The position numbers and the translations under genes were made by a program. Positions 1 to 7,603 of a DNA stretch of 14,002 nt are shown here, piece by piece (position 1 is the first letter of the stretch; each line of letters opens with the position of its first letter). The stretch comes from Podila epigama (Eukaryota > Mortierellomycota > Mortierellomycetes > Mortierellales > Mortierellaceae), in assembly GCA_015679605.1 (NCBI GenBank), contig JAAAVE010000001.1:6227-20228 (forward strand). Direction: 5' to 3'. Under the pieces are notes generated by a model. The model ran no database searches and was not told the DNA's origin. It was given only the letters and a program-made list of their open reading frames with translations.

Positions 1-1077
1 CTAGATTGTCCGTTGTTCAATTTGCTTTTTCTTTACCTTGGAAAAACTCAAAGGCGTCTTGTTGTACTTGTTATCATCTAGGTGGAATGGTATCCCTCCG
101 TTTGTCTTTTCATTTTTCTGTAACATGTTGTGGGATCAAGATATCCTTGTTCTTGTTTTGAAGAGAGAGAGAGAGGGTTTTCTTTTTGGTGCCTGAAGTG
201 AAGGGGCAGTTATGCCATGAGCCTAGTCTACCTGATGTAACAAATGACAGCACTCTTTGATGATGATGGAGGTAAGGATGATGATGATGATGATAAGGCA
301 AAGAAGGATGGATGTGAGTTTATACATTGCTGTGAGTTACAAAAGCTGCATTGCAACAGCTCCATCTGCTCCTGATAAAAAAAAAAAGAAACAGTTCCTG
401 TGGAATGCGAGCATACCGAGGGGAAAAGTGGAGGAAAAAGGAGGAGTGATAAAAGTGTACTCTAGCGAGAACAGCGTGGACGTTAGAATAACGAGGGTTA
501 AAGGAAGGAAAGATAGAGAGATAGAGAGAGCCGATAGATGGAGGAGTTGAATGAAAAAAGAGATGATGCGTGTGAAGAGGATGAAGAAGCAAAGTGATGA
601 TGATGGAGATGACACATTCAACGGCCATTTAAAGTTTCGTCTCAGTTGCAGCTTTCAATTATTGGGCTTAAATGGAATTGAACTCAAAAGATCGGACTTG
701 ATCACCTGACCCATTGATGAACTGCTGTCTGAGTTGACTTTTTGATTGCACAAAGAGCCCTGAGCGTCTTGTTCTCCCTCCTACAGGCAGGTCGTGTTGT
801 TGTTCAGTGACCAAGTCGCGCGTCAGTAACTCGTAACTCGTATCGGAAGCAACTCTGTAGGAGAGAACTTGTTTGGGCGCAGCCACAAAAGAGGTAACTC
901 TGGATTATCATCAATCACTTCAGTGGTGGCAAGAAGGTCGAAAATAAGCAATTGCCCGATCAAATCTCTTGCAAAAAGTGTAATAATCTCTATCTGTGTA
1001 TTATACATGAATGTTTGGAAGTATGGACATGGAGGACAAGCCTTAGCCAACACTCGTTACCGGTCCTTCTACCCCTC
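1..1077. other. Left-end non-coding region with simple repeats
   Basis: No gene is supported here. The stretch holds a short GA run near 162-177, a GAT trinucleotide run near 257-294, an A11 run near 378-388 and purine-rich DNA around 495-620. Open frames in it are low complexity and match no family I recognise. The part just below 1078 is presumably the 3' untranslated region and terminator of the minus-strand helicase gene. Two fragments resemble isolated exon pieces: plus-strand 244-313, ending at a GTGAGT donor, and a minus-strand piece near 35-79, ending at GTAAAG. Neither can be joined to a recognisable protein. Confidence 0.6.
257..294. repeat. GAT/ATG trinucleotide microsatellite
   Basis: An imperfect run of GAT units is interrupted by GGAGGTAAG. 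On the plus strand one frame reads as an Asp run after an ATG at 244, but there is no sign that it is translated. Confidence 0.8.
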
Positions 1078-2645
1078 TCACAGATCAGCAAACATGTTGC
1101 CAACCTGCTTCTCAAACTCACGCGAACTGATCTTGCCCTTCTTCAACTTCTTGGCCAATCGCTCCTCCTTTTGCAGCTCCTCCCAATCCTCACCCTCGTC
1201 GCTATCCTCCTCCATCTCTTCTGCCTCTGACTTCTTCGTCTTCTTTGAATCATCTTCCTCGTCATCATCTTCATCACTTGACTCATCGCCCTTGGCGCCA
1301 TCCTCTGGAATCTCTCCTGCAGCCTTGCGCTTCAAATAATCACGCTTCCGTTGCTTCTTCAATTGTCTCTCCAGCTTCCGCTCCTTTGCCTCGGCTTTTT
1401 CAGACCAGGCTGAGGCTTTGTTGATTTGTTTCCGCTTTTTGCTGTTCTTGTCGTCGCCATTCAGAGCCGCCTGCTTTTCCTTCTCTGCTTGTTTAGCCTT
1501 GTACTCTGCTAGCTTCTTGACACGGACTGCTTCCTTTTGCTTATCCTGATACTTGTAATTATCCATCTAAATACAGTAAAAGAAAAAAAATACCATTTTG
1601 TACGCCAATCGCCATCATGGATGTTAGGGCTGTTTCCTCATCATCATTAGGATTGCTTAAAATCCCACCCCTACATTGATTTCAACTTACGTCAATGTCT
1701 GCAGGGACAAATCCTTGAATGCCTCCATCCGACTTTTCATTCTTCAACTCGGGCATCTTTGGTAGGCGCAAGAGACCATAGCCACGGGCAAGAGCACCCA
1801 AATCCAAATCCCTTGACCGGAAAATAAAGCTCGCCTCATGCTTGGAGTAACTACGAATAAATGACACATAGGCCATCGTTCCCTTGTCATGTAAATCACG
1901 GTCCGTCCTGATAATCTTTTGAAGTCCCTTGAGAAACTCGGCATTCTCGGGATCGTCTTCTCCTTCATCCTTCACAATCTTAGCCGTCAACATTTTTTCA
2001 GCCTCCTCTGCTGTCATCTCTGTATCCTCATCTTCATCGTCCACATCCTCATCGATCTTGGGTCCACCGTTCCAACCCCATTTGCGGATGGGTACCTTGC
2101 GCACCTTCAAAAAGTCGATATATGTTTCTTCCTTGCCCTTGACCAAAAATACGATCGCCTTACCCGCCCTTCCAGCACGACCTGCACGTCCACAACGATG
2201 AGTGAACGCCTTGGGATCCTGTGGTGGATCGACCTGAACCACGAAATCAACATCTGGGATATCCAAACCACGTGAGGCCACATCTGTACAGAGCAAGACA
2301 CCAGGTGATCCTGCAGGAATATCTGTGAATGACTTGAAAGTCAATGAACGCTTCTTGGTCTCCATCTTGCCGTGCAGAGAATGAATCGCAAACCCGGCCA
2401 GTTGAGGTAGTCGAGAGAGGAGCTTATAAAAGTAGTCGACACTGGCACAGGTTGCAAAGTAGACAATCGTCTTTTTGTTGGCTGCCTCTTGTCGAAGAAG
2501 GTGGGATAAGAGCAATAGTTTCTGTGATGTTTTGCAGAGGATATATCCGATATGAAGCCTAAAATTTCAGAAAGTGCAAGTAAATGATTGACAAAATTAG
2601 TAACCAATTGCTGTATAGCATGAAGACAGATGAGCTTGGGGTTAT

Positions 2646-2692
<47 letters not shown>

Positions 2693-3415
2693 ATACGATG
2701 CAGGTGTGCGTTGACCGCCACCACCGACCAGATCTTCGACCTTGACAACAACACGGACAGGGTTACGGAGACCGGCACGAACGAGCTCTGAGAGACCATC
2801 GGTCATTGTAGCCGAGAAAAGACCCGTGCGGCGCTGTTTAGGCAACAATGACATGATCTTATTCAGACTGACAGCGAAACCCATGTCGAGCAGGCGATCG
2901 GCCTCGTCCAAGACAAGGACCTCTAATTCCTTGACGTTCACGCCACTACGCTTCTGGGCCAGAATATCCTCCAAACGTCCTGGAGTTCCAATCAGAATAT
3001 CAGGCCAGATCTGTGAAAACGTCTCAATATCCTCCTCAAGACTCGTCTCGCCTCCGATCAGGAGCTGGTGTTTGATGTTGGGAAGGTATGGCTCGAATTC
3101 GGAGAGTACCTTGGCGATCTGTGTTGCCAGTTCACGGGTGGGCGAGATGACAATGGCGCCCACCTCGGCCGGTGCAAGTTTCCGTGAGCGTCTGTGGATC
3201 TTTTCGAGAATAGGGATGAGGAAAGAAAGTGTTTTGCCAGAGCCTGTCACTGCCTCGACGACAACGTCCTTGTTTTTCATAAACAGTGGAATGGCACCAG
3301 CCTGCACAGGCGTCATTTCTGTGAAACCCATGACATTGACGGCATCCAGAATTTCATTGGACAGCTTTGGAACGAGGCTCTCCCATGAACCTGCAGGTGC
3401 TGCTGTCGTCGTCAT
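1078..3415 (-). CDS. SPB4: ATP-dependent DEAD-box RNA helicase, Spb4/DDX55 family
   Basis: The spliced gene is complement(join(1078..1566,1691..2558,2697..3415)), 691 aa. Spb4/DDX55 proteins are nucleolar helicases for 27S pre-rRNA processing and 60S subunit assembly; yeast and human members are about 600 aa. Visible motifs: Q motif GFTEMTPVQ (30-38), Walker A AVTGSGKT (55-62), PTREL (92-96), TPGR (144-147), DEAD (170-173), SAT (201-203), RGLDIPDVD (336-344) and HRCGRAGR (360-367). The segment [22 protein letters not shown] near 490-511 is typical of the subfamily. The C-terminus alternates Lys-rich and Asp/Glu-rich stretches and ends with [10 protein letters not shown], as in DDX55. Acidic residues at 408-432 look like a local insertion. 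Both introns are GT-AG, and each junction restores family-like sequence (TPAS|LHIGY; PADID|MDNYKY). The start at 3415 matches the family N-terminus and has A at -3. The frame is open further upstream, but only through low-complexity sequence. Confidence 0.95.
1567..1690 (-). other. Intron 2 of the Spb4 gene (GT-AG, 124 nt)
   Basis: On the minus strand the donor is GTAAGT at 1690-1685 and the acceptor TATTTAG ends at 1567, after a T-rich tract. The phase-0 junction joins the helicase core extension to the charged C-terminal exon. Unspliced reading would stop two codons after the donor. Confidence 0.9.
2559..2696 (-). other. Intron 1 of the Spb4 gene (GT-AG, 138 nt)
   Basis: On the minus strand the donor is GTATGT at 2696-2691 and the acceptor TTTTAG ends at 2559. 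A TACTAAT branch-point-like element lies at 2596-2602. A 42-nt CT dinucleotide tract (GA on the plus strand) begins immediately after the donor. Splicing joins a phase-2 codon (TC|G, Ser240) and yields a continuous helicase sequence. Confidence 0.9.
2649..2690. repeat. (GA)21 microsatellite inside Spb4 intron 1
   Basis: A perfect GA dinucleotide tract on the plus strand, read as TC in the transcript. It lies directly beside the intron donor. Confidence 0.97.
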
Positions 3416-3732
3416 TTTTGTTTGATGAATTGTATTTTTTTTTTTACAAGAAAGCAGTGATGAATGAAAAACAGGCACAGCTTGTCCACTTTTCAATGAA
3501 GAAGAAAAAAAAAAAAAAAAAAAAAAGTGTGGCTTGGATGTTATTCGAAGCCAAAAGCGGACAACGTTTTTCTTTTTTTGGAAAATGGAAAATGCAATTG
3601 TAATTTTTCCTTTTTTAGCATGCGTTGATTTTAATATGAATGGTTTCGTTACAACCCTTTTGGAAAAAAAAGAATTCGCTATTACTTTTTTGTTCTCATT
3701 CTCTCTCTCTTCCTTCCGAGGCATCAAATTCT
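3416..3732 (-). promoter_or_regulatory. Spb4 promoter and 3' end of the DH-like gene
   Basis: This 317-nt gap separates two head-to-tail minus-strand genes, so it must hold the 3' untranslated region of the upstream DH-like gene and the promoter of the helicase. It is very A/T-rich on both strands and contains a 22-nt homopolymer about 90-110 nt upstream of the helicase ATG. Poly(dA:dT) tracts of this kind exclude nucleosomes in fungal housekeeping promoters. I see no clear TATA box. Confidence 0.6.
3505..3526. repeat. A22 homopolymer (T22 in the helicase promoter sense)
   Basis: An uninterrupted run of 22 A on the plus strand upstream of the minus-strand helicase start. It is a likely poly(dA:dT) promoter element. 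If mistranslated, it produces the poly-Phe run in the spurious N-terminal extension. Confidence 0.9.
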
Positions 3733-6560
3733 TTAGACCTCGATGGGGTCAGAAGTTTGCTCCCAGAAGCTGATAAGAGACTTGACTGGAGGCTTCGTCT
3801 CGGTTTCACGTCGCGTAATTGTCCGCAGACGGTCAATGGATGGGCGGGAGACATACGTAGGCGACTGAGCTTGCAGCGACTCGGCCTTGGATGTAATAAA
3901 CGCTTGTGCTCCCAACCTCAGTGTTGCCTTTCGTGCCTCACGTTCTTCCAAGAACTTTTGACTGGCTGCGGAACGCTGACGACTCAGGGTGACTTGGGCC
4001 TTGGCTGTGGAGGGTTTACCTTCGTTCATGTTCAGGGACTCGTTCGAAGGGGCCAACGTCATAGAGCCAATACTGTTCCTATTCGAGTTAGTGGAAGTCC
4101 GATACTGTTGTAGGCGGCGTGGCGTTGCAGTGTAAATAGCTGGCGCAATATCGGCATCAGTGGTGGTGGTGGTAGTAGTGATGGTTGTGATACTAGGTTG
4201 CTTAGAATGCCCTGGCGATGTAATTGTAGTGGTGGTTGTGGTGGTCAATGGCATAGCCACGGCCTTTGTCTCAGGTTCTTCTGCTACCTCTTTGACAGTC
4301 TCCACAGTGTTTGCCATAGCGTGAATAGGTGGCAGTTCTGGCCGGTCTACTATCGTCGTGGGTGTGGGTGTGGGCGATGTCGAGTACGAGTACTCGGTGG
4401 TGGTAACGGAGATGGCGTTGCTTGGTGAGGTTGGCGACTTTGGCGATGAAGTGGCACTATTCTTGTCTTGCATATGAACAGTCGATGGGCGGCGAATGAC
4501 ACCACGAGCAAAAGTACTGAAGCGTTTTATCACTCCACGAGGCTGCTGATTGTCTTCAAGTACCGTCTGGACCTTTTGGGCGAGGTTGCTGACCTGGGCC
4601 AGATGCTCTTCATTGAACTTGCCAAATGGGTCAATTCTCTTTTTGTGTGTGTATGTGTTTGTTTGAGAGTTTATATACATTTTATGTGTGATTGGATAGA
4701 AGGTAAACAAAGATCGTGAAGAACAAAGAAAAGGGAATAGATGAGTACGAGAATATCACATATTTAAGCAAATGTTGAGCTCGAAACAATGACGCGTTAC
4801 AATACCTGAAGCCATTCAGTATACACCGCCAAGTGTTCAAATGGCTGGCGCAAGGCTGCATCCCACTCAGCCAACGTGTGTCCTGACTGGTTTGATCGCA
4901 CCCAAGAAAAATGAAAGATAAAGGAGTCAGAGTCAATAAAATATTATTGTGTCATGGAGGTCATGGAGGGTGATACGAAAAGACAACATTCATTTTTTTC
5001 AAGTGCTCCTGTCTGTCCATAGTCCAAAGAGAAGGAACCCGGAATAGATGAAAGAGCGATAAGGACCTCGTACGAAACGAGAGGAGGAAAGGGGGGAGGA
5101 GTACTGTGCCTTTTCATTTACCTTGGCATTGCGGCTGAGCTTTTGAACAGCCCTTGTAAAATCTTTGCCGTGATCGACAAGGGCTGGTTCAAGCGTGGAT
5201 AACTAATTGTGCGACGACACGACGCGGACCAACAAGTGAGCACAGGTGGCAGTAACAAAGATCAAAAAATTGGATGTAAGTTAGGCAAGCATTGGAATGG
5301 GACGTCTGGGGGAGGGGATTGCGTCAAAGGAAGGAGACGAACATGCGCGTGGAATATCACATGGCGAGGGCAGGCAGCAGGCAAGGATAATTAAGATGAA
5401 GAAAAAGAGCTTACCAAACCATTGAGGGCAGTGGCGGCCTCCTGAGCATCGTCCACGGCTTCAACAATATCCTATGTCGCGTTTTTGTGAATTCCAAATG
5501 TAGAGACAATGGTAGGTTAGGATATTACACCGGGCATGTGCGGGGGAATGTGGTATTAGCATCTGTCTAGGGCATGTCACACGTAGCAAGTTGACAAGAC
5601 AGTGCTCCATGGATGTATCCAAGGATCTCTTCAGGGCTAAAAGTAGTAAGTGTGGTGGTGACAGCCTCAAGTGGCGCGCGCAATTCGACTGTCTGCTGCC
5701 TGTTATCCATTTTTGTTGACAAATGTGTTTGTACCCCTCTCACTCCAATCGCGAAACGTATGCATAGTCTGAGGTGCAGCGTGCATCAAAGCAGAAATGC
5801 GGGGACGTGACAGGTAGACAGGAAGCGAGAGGGTGTGCGAAAGAGATGGAGAAAGAGGGGAGGGGGAAAGAAAGAGAGTGAAAGAGAGAAAGAGAGAAAG
5901 AGAGAAAGAAAGGCATATTGACATCCTGAAAGGTCCAACGTCTCTGAGGCCTGGGGCAACGGCCAAAAAGAAGATAAAAATGGTTCGTGGAATGCAAGGG
6001 GGGGACGGTAGAGTGGGCGTATGTGGAGTGTGCGCGTACTCGGATGCAAGCATGGGTCAGGAGAAAGGAGGCAAAGTGGGTTTACTGAACGGGGCCATAT
6101 AACGAACATGGAGTCTGCCTAAACGATTAAGGTGACAGAAAAAAAATAGGACTTACGGCGTGAAATTTGACATGCATGCGCATCAGAGCGGTCCAGCGGT
6201 CGACGAGGGCCTTGATGGTGGAGCTGGGCTTTTGCCCGGCTGCGATAGTATTACCATGCACCAAATGCAAGGCATTGCCGACACGCTTTGAACGAAGAGA
6301 TGTATGCTGGCGTTAGCTTTAAGATCGTTTGAGGTTTGACTGAGCGCAGAGTCCAGTGCTGAGAGGGAACGCGCGCGAGAAAAACAAAGTTGTTATCAAC
6401 TTGCCTTCAGTAAGGAAAGATAATGTGTTTCCGAGATAACGAGCTCGGATACAGTCGTGGAGGAGAAGGACCTTGTGTGAGTGATGGGTGGAGTGGTGAC
6501 TGGTGTATAGGTCGAGGTGTGAGCTGCCGACACAGACCGAGGAGAGGAAGGTTGGTCCAT
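3733..6560 (-). CDS. Divergent Dbl-homology (RhoGEF-like) domain protein, no PH domain
   Basis: My model is complement(join(3733..4638,4806..4886,5122..5202,5415..5471,6157..6306,6405..6560)), 476 aa. Every internal junction is phase 0. Residues about 37-205 read as a degenerate DH fold: [16 protein letters not shown] (37-52) matches the first DH helix, [15 protein letters not shown] fits the next conserved block, and [18 protein letters not shown] occupies the place of the usual VQRLPRYPLLL block. A helix at about 185-205 closes the domain. DH proteins exchange nucleotide on Rho/Cdc42 GTPases. I infer that role here only weakly, because the hallmark QR..RYPLLL residues are missing and no PH domain follows. 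The rest (206-476) is Ser/Thr-rich with poly-Thr runs, two basic RGVI(K/R)R repeats, a charged helix near 410-435 and a C-terminal KSLISFWEQ. The start has A at -3 and G at +4. Exon boundaries rest on frame and splice sites alone. Confidence 0.72.
5472..6156 (-). other. Intron 2 of the DH-like gene (GT-AG, 685 nt)
   Basis: The donor is GTAAGT at 6156-6151 and the acceptor GACATAG ends at 5472. This intron is three to seven times longer than the others in the window and contains a purine repeat (CT in the transcript) near 5839-5912. Joining KFHA to [12 protein letters not shown] gives a continuous helix in phase 0. An internal 47-codon frame at 5567-5710 cannot be spliced in phase, so I treat it as intronic. 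Confidence 0.6.
5839..5912. repeat. GA-rich imperfect microsatellite in an intron
   Basis: Degenerate GAGA/GAAA units, nearly pure purine on the plus strand and therefore pyrimidine in the transcript. The repeat lies within the long second intron of the DH-like gene. Confidence 0.85.
6307..6404 (-). other. Intron 1 of the DH-like gene, probable GC-AG intron (98 nt)
   Basis: On the minus strand the exon ends CTGAAG and is followed by GCAAGT (6404-6399), the consensus of GC-AG introns. A GCTAACG branch-like element sits just before the acceptor GCCAG ending at 6307. Unspliced reading meets TGA within three codons. Splicing here keeps phase 0, joins SLLK to [10 protein letters not shown] and continues the DH-like helix. 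Confidence 0.7.
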
Positions 6561-6702
6561 TTTTCAGGTTTTAAGCGAGCGTCGAGTCGTAATTGAGGGA
6601 CTTTTTGCGAATGGCTGAGAGAAAGAAATATGTCTAGACGTTCTTTTATTTCGCTCAATGTTGTAGAGTCGCGAAAGTTGAAATGGAGTACGCGCCAAAG
6701 GA

Positions 6703-6739
6703 CAGAGAGAGAAAGAGAGAAAGAGAGAGAGAGAGAGAG
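6703..6739. repeat. GA microsatellite upstream of the DH-like gene
   Basis: GA/GAAA units on the plus strand, about 140-180 nt upstream of the minus-strand ATG at 6560. In the transcript sense it is a CT tract, as is common in fungal promoters and leaders. Confidence 0.85.
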
Positions 6740-7508
6740 GTGTTGAGTAAAAAAAAAAATAATTTTAAGGGCGATCGACCGTGGTGGAATATGAAGAAAT
6801 GTGGTGTCAAGGTAAAAGGAGTGTAGGGTGGAACGAGAGCTAAAGGAGAGGCATCTAGCTTGTCAATGAAGGAGATATGCAAGCGAACGATGGCGGGTGA
6901 GTAAGTGAGTGAGCACGAAAAGAAGAACGAGAGCAGAAAAAGAACAAAGAACAAAGAAGGAAGATGAAGACAAAAGTGAAAAGAAGGTAAAGAAGAAAAA
7001 GAAGGGAAAAAAGTAATAAGAGCGAGATGAGTGAGATGGGGACTTTCTTTAGTGCAAAGAGGGTGACGATGGAAAAAGCACTGCTTTCCCCCCCACCCTA
7101 AAACCCCCCTCCCCTTCTTTCCTACGAGGCCAATTGGAGGGCAATTGGAAGGCAATGGGGGAGCGGCAACCATGAGCATGGTAGCGAACACGTCCCAGTT
7201 AAGCAAGTGAAAAGGCCATGTTTTCATTCCGTCCTTGGGTCATCGTGCCATTTTCATTGTTGGACCAAGAAAAGCAAGATTGAGGGGTGTCCCTCTCTGT
7301 CTGTCTTTCTGTCTGTCCTGACCTATCTGTCCTGTCTTTGTGCGCGTGAATGCGAAAAAAAAAGTTTGTGTGAATCGCCAGGAGGATAAAGAGAACGGGG
7401 AAAGGAGGATGCATGAGCATGGAGGAGAGGGGGAAGGGGGTTGGGACAAGAGGAAGAAGAAGAAGAAGACGAAGAAGAACACGAAGAAGAGGAGGAGGGT
7501 GAAGATGC

Positions 7509-7553
7509 CTGTATGTCTGTATGTCTGTATGACTGTATGACTGTATGTCTGTA
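7509..7553. repeat. 8-bp tandem repeat, unit CTGTATG(T/A)
   Basis: Five full units plus a partial one; the last base of the unit alternates T,T,A,A,T. It has no spacer structure and lies in non-coding DNA, so it is a minisatellite-like tract and not a CRISPR array. Confidence 0.9.
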
Positions 7554-7567
7554 AAGTGTATCTGTTA

Positions 7568-7603
7568 GGATGAATGGATGGGTGAATGGATGGATGGATG
7601 GGG
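7568..7603. repeat. GGAT/GAAT tetranucleotide repeat
   Basis: Imperfect repeats of a GGAT(G) unit follow closely after the 8-bp tandem repeat, forming one compact simple-sequence block in intergenic DNA. Confidence 0.85.

Noticed and set aside
3416-3727. 104-codon in-frame upstream extension of the helicase exon 1
   Set aside because: It is low complexity (a poly-Phe run from the T22 tract), extends to within a few bases of the neighbouring gene's stop codon, and is absent from family N-termini. Family alignment starts at the Met at 3415.
5188-5202. GGTTCAAGC sequence resembling a tRNA B box
   Set aside because: It lies in an exon of the DH-like gene, and no A box, acceptor stem or cloverleaf can be drawn around it.
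5567-5710. 47-codon minus-strand frame as an extra exon of the DH-like gene
   Set aside because: Acceptors in phase exist (GCAG before CAGACA), but the available donors are in the wrong phase or weak, and inclusion would break the KFHA|DIVEAV helix. It is kept only as a low-interest finding.
6655-7482. Several Ser/Phe/Leu-rich minus-strand frames up to 190 aa
   Set aside because: They are translations of purine/pyrimidine simple repeats ([15 protein letters not shown] runs), not genes.
7509-7603. Tandem repeats considered as a CRISPR array
   Set aside because: Units are 4-8 bp with no unique spacers, in a eukaryotic genome. They are micro/minisatellites.
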